Notes under the pieces: model-generated
Told to the model about the DNA's origin: nothing
The model's input: only the letters and a program-made list of their open reading frames with translations
Databases searched by the model: none
Assembly (NCBI GenBank): GCA_944320255.1
Contig: CALUGU010000007.1
Coordinates: 1-52,510 of the forward strand
DNA from: an uncultured Prevotella sp.
GTDB taxonomy: Bacteria > Bacteroidota > Bacteroidia > Bacteroidales > Bacteroidaceae
Direction of reading: 5' to 3'
Length of the DNA stretch: 52,510 nucleotides
Shown: positions 1 to 6,842 of the stretch, piece by piece
Layout: each line of letters begins with the position of its first letter
Position numbering within the stretch: position 1 is the first letter of the stretch
Translations under genes and position numbers: made by a program

Positions 1-150
1 GAGCACCTCAAGAAGAACCACAAGGACCACGTGACACAGCGTTCGCTGACAATCCTCGTCGGCAAGCGTCGCCGCCTCCTCGATTATCTCTACAAGCGCG
101 ACATCGAGCGTTACCGTGCGATAATCAAGAAGCTCGGTCTGCGCCGCTAA
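1..150 (+). CDS. rpsO: 30S ribosomal protein S15, C-terminal part
   Basis: The first 49 codons of the window read as the C-terminal half of ribosomal protein S15, beginning [10 protein letters not shown] and ending in a basic KKLGLRR tail before TAA. S15 binds the central domain of 16S rRNA early in small-subunit assembly. The family is about 89 residues long, so roughly 40 N-terminal residues lie before the window. The H-x-x-x-x-KD-H segment followed by a basic stretch ([11 protein letters not shown]) is the conserved rRNA-binding part of S15. A hairpin terminator follows 36 bp downstream, which suggests that rpsO ends its transcript here. Confidence 0.95.
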   Translation, partial: EHLKKNHKDHVTQRSLTILVGKRRRLLDYLYKRDIERYRAIIKKLGLRR

Positions 151-186
151 GCTAAGCCGCAAGCAAATAGCTTTACACGAAACAAC

Positions 187-230
187 GAAAGCGCGAATGG
201 CAGCAATGCCTTTCGCGCTTTCGCGTTTTT
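187..230 (+). terminator. Terminator hairpin downstream of rpsO
   Basis: The arms GAAAGCGCGAA (187-197) and TTCGCGCTTTC (212-222) are perfect complements. A smaller inner GGCA/TGCC pairing sits within the loop, and a GCGTTTTT tract follows. This is an intrinsic terminator for the forward-strand rpsO transcript. Confidence 0.8.
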
Positions 231-312
231 GTGAGGAGTTAAAGAAGTTAGAGCTGTTAAAGAAGTTATAGCCAAATGCCTTGAGTGCGGGCAGAGGCGT
301 ATCAGTCCATAA

Positions 313-618
313 TTATATGGGGCGCAATTCCACAGTCATCCCCATTGCAGCGGCTATCTTGTAAAGCGTTGCTACGGTTGGGACGATAAGCCCACGCTCT
401 ATTCTGGAAATGTAACTTTTATCTGTCCCAATCCGTTTTGCAAGTTCTTCCTGTGTCAACTTGGCGTTTTTGCGTGCGTCGAGAAGGATTTTTGCGTTGT
501 ATTCTTCCCATGCTTTTTCGCGGTTGCGCTCACGTTCTTGTGTGCCTTCCTTGCCTAACGCTTCATCAAGTAATGCGTTAATGTCGTAAATGTCATTGTC
601 TGTTTTCTTTATTTGCAT
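313..618 (-). CDS. higA: HigA-type XRE-family antitoxin
   Basis: A 101-residue protein with a Cro/C1-type helix-turn-helix at about residues 54-76 (KLTQEELAKRIGTDKSYISR) and a charged N-terminal region. HigA antitoxins neutralise the HigB mRNA interferase and repress their own promoter through this domain. The start at 618 overlaps the 3' end of the upstream toxin gene by 26 bp, so the two are translated from one message in the toxin-first order typical of higBA and unlike relBE. An inverted repeat at 943-968 within the promoter is the likely binding site. The assignment to this antitoxin class is firm; HigA rather than another XRE antitoxin is inferred from the partner and gene order. Confidence 0.85.
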   Translation of the reverse strand: MQIKKTDNDIYDINALLDEALGKEGTQERERNREKAWEEYNAKILLDARKNAKLTQEELAKRIGTDKSYISRIERGLIVPTVATLYKIAAAMGMTVELRPI

Positions 619-928
619 AATATTCCTCCTTTAAACTAATTGCTTTTTTTATTTCATTATTAGGCGTTTTCTGTGTCTTTTTCTTAAAAGCATTAAACAA
701 AACTACCACAGTGTTGCCATCATATATGAAGAAAATGCGTACTTCTACGTTACCGCAGCTGACCCTGAACTCATATATCCCGTCCCTGATGAACTTGATG
801 TAATGTCGGGGTATCTTGTCTTCGGTCATTAATAAGTCCAGTGCGCGCAGGATTTTCTTTTGTTCTTTTTCTGGTAACTTTTGTAGGAAGTCTGTGAAAT
901 AGCTTTTATATGCGATTATTTTCTTCAT
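593..928 (-). CDS. higB: HigB-type (Gp49-like, RelE superfamily) toxin
   Basis: A 111-residue protein beginning MKKIIAYKSYF. The C-terminal half has the pattern of the phage-derived Gp49-like/HigB family: GIYEFRV, then RIFFIYDGNTVVVLFNAF, then KKKTQKTPNNEI. These toxins are ribosome-dependent mRNA endonucleases. The ATG at 928 was chosen because a Bacteroidetes -7 box (TATCTTTG on the reverse strand, 933-940) ends only 4 nt before it. A longer open frame reaching 1045 would run back through the promoter and has no family similarity in its extra 39 residues. The message is therefore probably leaderless or nearly so. Codon use is A+T-richer than in the neighbouring core genes, as expected for a mobile toxin-antitoxin module. 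Confidence 0.85.
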   Translation of the reverse strand: MKKIIAYKSYFTDFLQKLPEKEQKKILRALDLLMTEDKIPRHYIKFIRDGIYEFRVSCGNVEVRIFFIYDGNTVVVLFNAFKKKTQKTPNNEIKKAISLKEEYYANKENRQ

Positions 929-932
929 CGTA

Positions 933-963
933 CAAAGATATGAAAAGTTGTGTTTTGTTACAA
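933..963 (-). promoter_or_regulatory. higBA promoter
   Basis: On the reverse strand a -33 TTG (961-963) is followed by 20 nt and TATCTTTG (933-940), matching the Bacteroidetes sigma-ABfr consensus (TTTG, N19-21, TAnnTTTG). The toxin ATG begins 4 nt after the -7 box. Confidence 0.75.
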
Positions 964-968
964 CTTTT
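943..968. promoter_or_regulatory. Putative HigA operator (9-bp inverted repeat)
   Basis: AAAAGTTGT (943-951), 8 nt, then ACAACTTTT (960-968): a perfect 9-bp dyad that covers the -33 element and most of the spacer of the higBA promoter. A repressor dimer here would block polymerase, which is how HigA proteins autoregulate. Assigning it to HigA is inference from position and symmetry. Confidence 0.65.
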
Positions 969-989
969 ATTGTTGGAATTTCATTATTT

Positions 990-1214
990 TTACACAAACG
1001 GCAACGCCGTGAACACCACTCCGCCCACGAAAATAACAGCCGCAAATGCGAAGCGGGAGCTTTTCAGGCCGTCGTGGCACGCCAACGACATAGCCATGCT
1101 GGCAACGCCTATGAGGGCGAGGGCGGTGCAAAGGACGAAATACGACGTTGGGCCGAACCAAATTGAGGCGTCGGCGAACAACAATATGAGTACGAACCAT
1201 ATCGGCACGAACAA
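990..1214 (-). CDS. Small hydrophobic membrane protein, start uncertain
   Basis: The reading frame encodes a very hydrophobic polypeptide with about three possible membrane segments (around FVPIWFVLILLF, VLCTALALIGVASMAMSL and FAFAAVIFVGGVVFTAL). I do not recognise a family. No ATG is available: the first plausible start is TTG at 1214, but the open frame continues without a stop back to the TAA of the upstream gene (1254-1256) and lies in the same frame as that gene. The segment LALIGVASMAMSL resembles LLAFGVAGVAHAL of the upstream protein, so the two may be duplicates. Whether it is translated, and from where, cannot be settled by reading alone. Confidence 0.4.
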   Translation of the reverse strand: MFVPIWFVLILLFADASIWFGPTSYFVLCTALALIGVASMAMSLACHDGLKSSRFAFAAVIFVGGVVFTALPFV

Positions 1215-1253
1215 CCAATTAAGGATTTTTTCTTTGTTTATCGTGTTACGGTT

Positions 1254-1517
1254 TTAGTACCACCATCCGCCGACTATTCCCCAGATGACGGCCACGAGGC
1301 CTACAAGGGCGTCCATGCCGCAGACGTAAATGTAGTTTTCCGGCCTGCCCTTGCGCGTCAGCAGGGCGTGTGCCACGCCGGCGACGCCGAACGCCAGCAG
1401 GGCCACGGAGCTGGCTATTGAGAGCCATGTGACGTGCAAGCCTACGGCGGCGATGATGAACACCGTCATGAAAAACATGTCGGCGTAATAGAAAAACTTA
1501 ACTAAGAAATTGTTCAT
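1254..1517 (-). CDS. Small membrane protein of unknown function
   Basis: An 87-residue protein from the ATG at 1517 (MNNFLVKFFYYADMFF). It has two or three hydrophobic segments: MFFMTVFIIAAVGLHVTW, SVALLAFGVAGVAHAL and ALVGLVAVIWGIVGGWW. A polar linker RKGRPENYIYVCGMD separates the last two. I do not recognise the family. The ATG was preferred over an upstream in-frame possibility at 1565 that would overlap folK. It lies 10 bp after the folK stop and is probably cotranscribed with it. A second hydrophobic ORF continues in the same frame directly after its TAA. Confidence 0.6.
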   Translation of the reverse strand: MNNFLVKFFYYADMFFMTVFIIAAVGLHVTWLSIASSVALLAFGVAGVAHALLTRKGRPENYIYVCGMDALVGLVAVIWGIVGGWWY

Positions 1518-1527
1518 GGCATTCTTA

Positions 1528-1965
1528 TTATATAATATCAGGATGTCCAGGCGTCGCCCCTTCATATATTTCGCCCAGCGGACGCATAACGAAGTCGCGC
1601 TCGTGCATCAGCGGATGGGGTATTTTAAGGTCTGGTTCGTCAATGTGCAGGTCGTCGTACATCAGAATGTCGATGTCTATCAGTCGGTCGTGGTATTGTC
1701 CGTCGGTCGATTTCCGGGTGCGTCCCAATTCACGCTCGATGGCCTGCGTGGCTTCAAGCACGCCGCGCGGAGTGAGCGAAGTATCCACGCACGCGGCGGC
1801 GTTGACAAACATATTGCTCGACGTGAAGCCCCACGGCTCCGTCTCTATGAGCGACGACAGCCGCCTGACGGTGCCTATCCTCTCGCCGATCAGCCTCACC
1901 GCCTCGGCTATGTTGCGCCTTCGGTCGCCGAGGTTCGTGCCTATTCCAAGGTAAACTGTGTGCAC
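1528..1965 (-). CDS. folK: 2-amino-4-hydroxy-6-hydroxymethyldihydropteridine pyrophosphokinase
   Basis: A 145-residue HPPK. It transfers pyrophosphate from ATP to 6-hydroxymethyl-7,8-dihydropterin, the step before dihydropteroate synthase in folate synthesis. Visible family features are the N-terminal VYLGIGTNLGDRRRNI, the RxSSLIETEPWGF segment, and the signature DRLIDIDILMYDD with the metal-binding aspartates, followed by IPHPLMHERDFVMRPL. The length is normal, although the C-terminus is a little short. The start is GTG at 1965; no ATG occurs nearby and the GTG gives the usual N-terminus. It follows queA on the same strand, separated by a palindromic repeat. Confidence 0.92.
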   Translation of the reverse strand: MHTVYLGIGTNLGDRRRNIAEAVRLIGERIGTVRRLSSLIETEPWGFTSSNMFVNAAACVDTSLTPRGVLEATQAIERELGRTRKSTDGQYHDRLIDIDILMYDDLHIDEPDLKIPHPLMHERDFVMRPLGEIYEGATPGHPDII

Positions 1966-1974
1966 TTCGTTTAT

Positions 1975-2058
1975 TTAAGAGTTAAGAATTAAGAGTTAAG
2001 AAAATATGCTTTATTGCAACAAGAGTATTTTTCTTAACCCTTAATTCTTAACTCTTAA
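1975..2058. repeat. AATTAAGA-type palindromic repeat between queA and folK
   Basis: Arms of about 30 nt (from about 1975 and ending near 2058) read TTAAGAGTTAAGAATTAAG in one direction and as its near-perfect complement in the other, around a short loop. The motif run GAATTAAGAGTTAAGAA plus AATATGC recurs almost unchanged at 50861-50897. The element separates two genes of the same strand, so it may attenuate or process the transcript between queA and folK. Confidence 0.8.
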
Positions 2059-2063
2059 TTCAT

Positions 2064-3182
2064 TTAATCATTGACAATGAGCATCGCGTCGCCGTAGCAG
2101 CCGAACTTGTAGCCGTTCTTCACGGCCATGTCATACGCCTCCATAACAAGCTCGTAGCCGCCGAACGCGGCGGTAGACATCAGCAGCGTTGACATCGGAT
2201 GATAGAAGTTGGCTATCATCGAGTCGGCTACGCCGAACTCGTAAGGCGGGAATATGAACTTGTTAGTCCATCCCTCGTATTCCTTCAGCATCTTGTCCGT
2301 GCCCACGGCGGTCTCCGTAGCCTTTGCCACGCTTGTGCCCACGGCGCACACATGGTGGCCGGCCAGCTTCGCGTCGTTGACAGTCTTGCAGGCTTCGGCG
2401 CCTATGAACATCTGCTCCGAGTCCATCTTGTGCTTCGTCAGGTCTTCAACCTCGATGTCGTGGAAGTTGCCCAAGGCGCAATGCAGCGTGATGAAGGCGA
2501 ACTCTATGCCCTTTATCTCCATGCGTTTCATCAGCTCACGGCTGAAGTGAAGCCCCGAAGCGGGAGCCGTCACGGCGCCTTCGTTCTTGGCGTAGATGCA
2601 CTGGAAGTCGTCCAAGTCCTCCTTTGTCGCCGGGCGGCGGTCAACTATATAGTGGGGCAGTGGGGCCTCGCCGAGAGCGTAGAGGTCGCGTTTGAACTCG
2701 TCGTGCGGGCAGTCGTAGAGGAAGCGCAGCGTGCGTCCGCGGCTCGTGGTGTTGTCTATCACCTCGGCAACCATCGTTCCGCTGTCGTCGAAAAACAGTT
2801 TGTTGCCAATCCTTATCTTACGGGCCGGCTCCACGAGAACGTCCCAAAGCCGCATCTCCTCGTTCAGTTCGCGCAGCAGGAACACCTCTATCTTAGCGTC
2901 GGTCTTCTCTTTCGTGCCGTAAAGACGCGCCGGGAACACCTTTGTGTCGTTGAAGATGAAGGCGTCTCCCTCGTCGAAATAGTCGAGGATATTGCGGAAG
3001 TCAAGGTATTCCGGATTGCCTTCTTTGTCCTTCAAAGGTTCCCCCTTGTCGTCCGTCTTGTACATTTCAATCTTCTGTGAGACCCTGTGAACCACCATCA
3101 ATCGGCATTCGTCGCGGTGGTAGGGCGGATTGAGCGCAATCAGTTCTTCGGGCAGTTTAAACTTAAATTGTGACAGTTTCAT
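2064..3182 (-). CDS. queA: tRNA preQ1(34) S-adenosylmethionine ribosyltransferase-isomerase
   Basis: A 372-residue QueA. It transfers the ribosyl group of S-adenosylmethionine to preQ1 at the wobble position of tRNAs with GUN anticodons, making epoxyqueuosine. Family features are the N-terminal [32 protein letters not shown], the central [13 protein letters not shown], the [16 protein letters not shown] block, and the C-terminal [13 protein letters not shown]. The ATG at 3182 overlaps the truB stop codon (ATGA), a coupling arrangement that decides the start over an upstream possibility at 3233. Length is normal. Confidence 0.95.
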   Translation of the reverse strand: MKLSQFKFKLPEELIALNPPYHRDECRLMVVHRVSQKIEMYKTDDKGEPLKDKEGNPEYLDFRNILDYFDEGDAFIFNDTKVFPARLYGTKEKTDAKIEVFLLRELNEEMRLWDVLVEPARKIRIGNKLFFDDSGTMVAEVIDNTTSRGRTLRFLYDCPHDEFKRDLYALGEAPLPHYIVDRRPATKEDLDDFQCIYAKNEGAVTAPASGLHFSRELMKRMEIKGIEFAFITLHCALGNFHDIEVEDLTKHKMDSEQMFIGAEACKTVNDAKLAGHHVCAVGTSVAKATETAVGTDKMLKEYEGWTNKFIFPPYEFGVADSMIANFYHPMSTLLMSTAAFGGYELVMEAYDMAVKNGYKFGCYGDAMLIVND

Positions 3183-3904
3183 ATCTTGTTTTCCTCCGTT
3201 ATAATGTCTTCTATTGTCTGTTTGTCGAGCCACTGGGGAAAATCGTCCAGCGTAACGCAGTCTTCCACACGTATGTCTCCGACCCTCGTGCGCCGCAGGG
3301 CGGTAAGATATGCGCCGCTGCCGAGGGCTTCGCCTATGTCGCGGGCCAACGCCCTGATGTACGTTCCCTTGCCGCAGACCACGCGGATTGACATCTGCAT
3401 CGTGTCGGGAGAGAACGACGTAAGCTCTATCTCGTCGATGCGCAGCGTCTTGGGCTTAAGCTCCACGTCGCGGCCTTTGCGCATCAGGTCGTATGCGCGG
3501 TCGCCGTTCACCTTGCAGGCGGAGTAGGCCGGCGGCACTTGTTGTATCTCGCCGACGAACGTCTTGAGCTTTTCCTCTATCAGCTCTCTTGTTATGTGCG
3601 CCGTAGGATAGGTCGCATTGACGGGGTGTTCCATGTCGTAGCTGGCCGTCGTCGCGCCGAGTTGCAGCGTGGCGGTGTACTCCTTGGTGTGCCGTTGCAG
3701 CTCGTCAATGCGTTTGGTGGCGCGCCCCGTGCAGAGGATTAGCACGCCGGTGGCCAGCGGGTCGAGCGTTCCGGCGTGGCCGGTCTTCATCCGCTTGACG
3801 CCGAGTTTCTGCGAGATTAGGTAGCGGACACGCGCCAGCGCGCCGAAACTTGACATCCTGTAGGGCTTGTCAAGGCATATTATTTCCCCTTCGTGAAAGT
3901 TCAT
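3179..3904 (-). CDS. truB: tRNA pseudouridine(55) synthase
   Basis: A 241-residue TruB, which isomerises U55 in the T-loop of elongator tRNAs. The catalytic motif [20 protein letters not shown] lies at about residues 41-60, with the nucleophilic Asp48. Other conserved parts are the N-terminal [10 protein letters not shown], the [17 protein letters not shown] segment, and the [19 protein letters not shown] motif. Its length fits the short bacterial form without a C-terminal PUA domain. The start lies 6 bp after the uppP stop and its stop overlaps the queA start by 4 bp, so uppP, truB and queA behave as one operon. Confidence 0.95.
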   Translation of the reverse strand: MNFHEGEIICLDKPYRMSSFGALARVRYLISQKLGVKRMKTGHAGTLDPLATGVLILCTGRATKRIDELQRHTKEYTATLQLGATTASYDMEHPVNATYPTAHITRELIEEKLKTFVGEIQQVPPAYSACKVNGDRAYDLMRKGRDVELKPKTLRIDEIELTSFSPDTMQMSIRVVCGKGTYIRALARDIGEALGSGAYLTALRRTRVGDIRVEDCVTLDDFPQWLDKQTIEDIITEENKI

Positions 3905-3910
3905 CGCCCC

Positions 3911-4750
3911 TTAGTCAGTCATTTTCATCTCTATGCCGCACAGCGAGCAGATGATTATTATCAGGCCTACGATGATGCGGTACCAGCCGAACGCGGCGAA
4001 GCCGTACTTCGTAACGTAGTTGATGAAGAACTTTATCGCGAGTATGGCCACGATGAACGCCACCACCGAACCTATTATGAGCGTCTGCAAGTTGTTGCCT
4101 TGCGTCAGGATGGAGCCGTCTTCGTGGGTGATGAGCTTGTATGTCTCAAGGCACGTTGCGCCGAACATCGTGGGCACGGCGAGGAAGAACGAGAATTCGG
4201 CTGCGGCCTTGCGGGTGAGCCGTTGCGACATTCCGCCGACTATCGTGGCCATCGAGCGCGACACGCCGGGTATCATCGAGATGCACTGGATGAAGCCTAT
4301 CACCAAGGCGCGCTTGTACGTCAGCTTGGTGTCTTCGCTGCCTTTGTTGAATATCTTGTCGCAGAAGAGCATGAAGACGCCGCCGATTATCAGCATCCAG
4401 GCTACCAGCTGCACGTTGCCGAGGTTTGACTCAATGAAGTCGTTGAACGCCAGTCCGAGCACGACGGCGGGCAGCACGCCGACCACCAGGCGCGCGTAGA
4501 AGTCGTACATGGCGCGCCAGTAGGTCTTGCCCTGGCTCAAGGTGTCGGGCCGGAAGAAGCGTTTCCAGTAGAGGCATATCACCGAAAGGATGGCCCCGAA
4601 CTGTATTATCACCGTGAAAGCCTTTACGAACGGCGTGCTTTCGACGTTCAGCAGGCTTTGCGTTATTATCATGTGCCCGGTTGACGACACGGGCAGGAAC
4701 TCCGTCAGGCCTTCTACTATGGCGATGATGACGGTCTCTAATAAATCCAT
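3911..4750 (-). CDS. uppP: Undecaprenyl-diphosphatase UppP (BacA)
   Basis: A 279-residue polytopic membrane protein that dephosphorylates undecaprenyl pyrophosphate to recycle the lipid carrier for peptidoglycan and other surface polymers; overproduction gives bacitracin resistance in other bacteria. The two active-site signatures are clear: EGLTEFLPVSSTGH near residues 14-26 and the PGVSRSMATIVGG loop in the second half. About eight membrane segments are visible. The family length is 265-280. It follows DUF3098 by 37 bp and precedes truB by 6 bp on the same strand. Confidence 0.95.
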   Translation of the reverse strand: MDLLETVIIAIVEGLTEFLPVSSTGHMIITQSLLNVESTPFVKAFTVIIQFGAILSVICLYWKRFFRPDTLSQGKTYWRAMYDFYARLVVGVLPAVVLGLAFNDFIESNLGNVQLVAWMLIIGGVFMLFCDKIFNKGSEDTKLTYKRALVIGFIQCISMIPGVSRSMATIVGGMSQRLTRKAAAEFSFFLAVPTMFGATCLETYKLITHEDGSILTQGNNLQTLIIGSVVAFIVAILAIKFFINYVTKYGFAAFGWYRIIVGLIIIICSLCGIEMKMTD

Positions 4751-4787
4751 ATTTACCTTTTATTATTGTTTGAGCGTTAAGTCGGTG

Positions 4788-5042
4788 TCAGTTTTGTGTC
4801 TCTTTGGCGTCGTCGCCGTTGTCTTTCGGCTTGCGGATGATGGCGTAGACTATCGAGACGAAGCCTATGAAGCACACCACGGGGGCCACCTTCACGCGCA
4901 TGGCGTTGTAGATTTCGGGGTTGAAAGAGTGGTCGTCGGTGCCGCCGCCGCTCATTAAGATGAAACCGATAATCACGATCAGCATCCCCACGGCGATGAG
5001 GATGAAGTTCATACGGTCGAAAGCAAAATTCCTTTTATCCAT
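4788..5042 (-). CDS. DUF3098 family small membrane protein
   Basis: An 84-residue protein starting MDKRNFAFDRMNF at 5042. It has two membrane segments (FILIAVGMLIVIIGFILM and VKVAPVVCFIGFVSIVYAII) separated by a loop ending SFNPEIYNAMR. The phrase FNPEIYNAMRVKVAP is typical of DUF3098, a small Bacteroidetes family found next to ftsX and uppP. Function is unknown; location in the cell-division and undecaprenyl-recycling cluster hints at a cell-envelope role. The ATG was preferred to a TTG seven codons upstream. Confidence 0.8.
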   Translation of the reverse strand: MDKRNFAFDRMNFILIAVGMLIVIIGFILMSGGGTDDHSFNPEIYNAMRVKVAPVVCFIGFVSIVYAIIRKPKDNGDDAKETQN

Positions 5043-5050
5043 CGTTGTTT

Positions 5051-5215
5051 GTTTAGCAGACAAGCAGTCAGTTACGAGCAGACAAGCAGATTTGCCTTGA
5101 AAGCCGTTGCCTGATGTTTTGCCACGTTGTTTAATTGTTACTTTTTAATTTTTAATTCAACGCCATTGCGTTGTTTACTTTTTAATTGTTAATTTTTAAT
5201 TTCAACTCTGTGTGT
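5051..5215. repeat. Repeat-rich spacer between ftsX and DUF3098
   Basis: Contains a GACAAGCAG-type unit (AGCAGACAAGCAGTCAG, then AGCAGACAAGCAG near 5078-5092). This is followed by tandem A+T-rich units of the form TTTTTAATTTTTAATT and TTTTTAATTGTTAATT around 5140-5205. No gene is visible. Confidence 0.6.
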
Positions 5216-6093
5216 CAGATTTTGTACAAGTCTCCGGCCTTCATGCGCAGGAACTTGTTCACCGCCACCCACGAGCACAGCAGCGTGATGAGCAGTCCGA
5301 AGACGAACACCGTGCCGCCCGTTATGGCCATCACCTGCCACGTTATCACCGTGAGCACGCCCGGCTCGTAAGTGTACAGGGCGTAGACGCCGCCCGCCAG
5401 CACCGCGTCAGCCAGCACGGCGGCCAGCAGCCCAGTGCCGACGGCACTGCCGAGGAAGGGCCTCCGGATGAAGTTCCACGACGCGCCTACCAGCTTCATC
5501 GTGTGGATGGTGAAGCGGCGGGCGTACATTCCCAGTTTGACGGTGTTGTTGATGAGCGAGAACGAGACGCACGTCAGCAGCACGGCCAGCACCAGCAGCA
5601 CAAGGTTAATCTTGTTCAGGTTGCGGTTCACGCTGTCCATCAGGTCTTGCGGGTAGGTGATGTCCGTCACCTTCCTGTCGCTCTTGAGGCTTTTCGAGAT
5701 CCATTTCAGCGAGTCGTTGTTGGCGTATTGCGCCTTGAGTTGCAGCTCAATCGAGGCCGTAAAGGGGTTCATGCCGATGAACTCGCTTGGGTCGGTGCCC
5801 ATGGCCTCGGTCTGTTCCTTGAGGGCCTGTTCCTTGCTGATGTAAGTGATGTTGTTGATGTACGGCCTTTTGCGCAGGTCGTTGCACATCTGCCGAGCCT
5901 CCGGGTCGGTGATGTCTTCGCCGAGTATCATCGTCACGGTGAGGTTTTCCTTGACATACGACGACAAGTTGCGCGCCGTAAGCACGGAGAAGACCACCAT
6001 CCCTAATAAAATCAGCACCAGCGCGGTGCTTATACACAAAGTTATGCCCTGCAATCCGTGGCGGACGCGGGTGTTGTTACGCTTTTTGCCCAT
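5215..6093 (-). CDS. ftsX: Cell-division ABC transporter permease FtsX
   Basis: A 292-residue FtsX homologue. With the ATPase FtsE it forms an ABC-type complex at the division septum that activates peptidoglycan hydrolases. The layout is standard: a first membrane segment (ITLCISTALVLILLGMVVF), a periplasmic domain of about 110 residues containing DPEARQMCNDLRKRPYI, then three more membrane segments with the FtsX-family permease core. The positively charged MGKKRNNTRVRHGLQG N-terminus is on the cytoplasmic side. No ftsE is adjacent, as is usual in Bacteroidetes. A dedicated promoter lies upstream (6125-6155), so it heads the operon running to folK. Confidence 0.93.
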   Translation of the reverse strand: MGKKRNNTRVRHGLQGITLCISTALVLILLGMVVFSVLTARNLSSYVKENLTVTMILGEDITDPEARQMCNDLRKRPYINNITYISKEQALKEQTEAMGTDPSEFIGMNPFTASIELQLKAQYANNDSLKWISKSLKSDRKVTDITYPQDLMDSVNRNLNKINLVLLVLAVLLTCVSFSLINNTVKLGMYARRFTIHTMKLVGASWNFIRRPFLGSAVGTGLLAAVLADAVLAGGVYALYTYEPGVLTVITWQVMAITGGTVFVFGLLITLLCSWVAVNKFLRMKAGDLYKI

Positions 6094-6124
6094 TGTTTAA
6101 TGGTATGACATACCTAATTTGGTG

Positions 6125-6155
6125 CAAAGTAACAAAAAAATCTTTGCACAGCCAA
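6125..6155 (-). promoter_or_regulatory. ftsX operon promoter with overlapping dyad
   Basis: On the reverse strand, TTG (6153-6155), 20 nt, then TTACTTTG (6125-6132), close to the Bacteroidetes consensus. The -7 box sits in one arm of a perfect 8-bp inverted repeat, GTGCAAAG (6122-6129) and CTTTGCAC (6142-6149), 12 nt apart. Confidence 0.6.
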
Positions 6156-6179
6156 CGGTTTAACTACTATTAACGGCTC

Positions 6180-6412
6180 GCCGCGTTAATCTTTGCGCCT
6201 TTCCGTAAGGCGGACGTTGCGCCGCCAGCTCCGGGCCTTCTATGTGCCGCCGGTTGCAAGCCGCCTTGTCGTCGGTTGCAAGCCGCTTTGCCGCTGGCTT
6301 GTAACCTCCTGATTATCAGTGGCTCCGCCGTTTGCCGTAAATCGCCTTGCGATTTGCCGTTAATTAGCCCGCGATTTGCCGTAAATCGTCTTGCAAAAGA
6401 CGGCAAATTGCA
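6180..6412. repeat. GCGATTTGCC/AAAAGACGGC intergenic repeat array, copy A
   Basis: This part of the 750-bp gene-free stretch between ftsX and the YfhO gene holds repeated short palindromic units. They are GTTGCAAGCCGCCTTG and GTTGCAAGCCGCTTTG, then CTTGTAACCTCCTGATTATC, then GCGATTTGCCGTAAATCG-type units, then GCAAAAGACGGCAAATTG. Related arrays occur at five other spacers in the window. No coding potential is apparent. Confidence 0.7.
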
Positions 6413-6431
6413 CAGCCGATAGCCAAGCATC

Positions 6432-6607
6432 TGACATCCACCCCAGCTCTCCCGAAGGGAGGGAGCTTGATTACCATTGCGGCATATTTGGCTTATTGGT
6501 CCCATTTGGCTCATTGGCCATATAAGCCCGACAGGCCTGATAAGCCAGATATTACCAACAAAAGCATATCAGGCTCCCTCCCTTCGGGAGGGCTGGGGTG
6601 GGTGTCA
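6432..6607. repeat. CTCCCTCCCTTCGGGAGGG inverted-repeat element, copy 1
   Basis: Two 40-bp arms (6432-6471 and 6568-6607) are inverted copies with three mismatches. Each contains the internal palindrome CCCTCCCGAAGGGAGGG flanked by TGACACCCACCCCA and GCTTGA. The 96 bp between the arms differ from those of copy 2 at 9364-9522. The structure resembles a non-autonomous palindromic element; no target-site duplication was identified. Confidence 0.75.
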
Positions 6608-6774
6608 GGTAGTGGCAGGGTTGGGTGTCAGATGGCAGGCGGTCGGCTATCAGGTTGCTGTCGGTTGTTTGTTTTTTGCTACACTCTTTCCTTTAATCAA
6701 ATATTTGCGCTATCTTTAAATAAGATAGGCTGCGTCTCGGAAATAAAAATAAAAGCTCGTAATCTCGCTTTTAT

Positions 6775-6805
6775 TTTGTATTTCTCTCAACTTGCGCTAT
6801 CTTTG
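6775..6805 (+). promoter_or_regulatory. Promoter of the YfhO-family gene
   Basis: TTTG (6775-6778), 19 nt, TATCTTTG (6798-6805): a full match to the Bacteroidetes consensus, with the start codon 37 bp downstream. A similar TTGCGCTATCTTT sequence occurs about 85 bp earlier with the final G changed. Confidence 0.75.
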
Positions 6806-6842
6806 CACGCTGAATGACATTAATATAAAATAAGGTAAAGCA

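Noticed and set aside
910-1257. Forward-strand ORFs opposite the small membrane genes
   Set aside because: Composition is typical of a reverse-complement shadow, and they cross the higBA promoter and operator.
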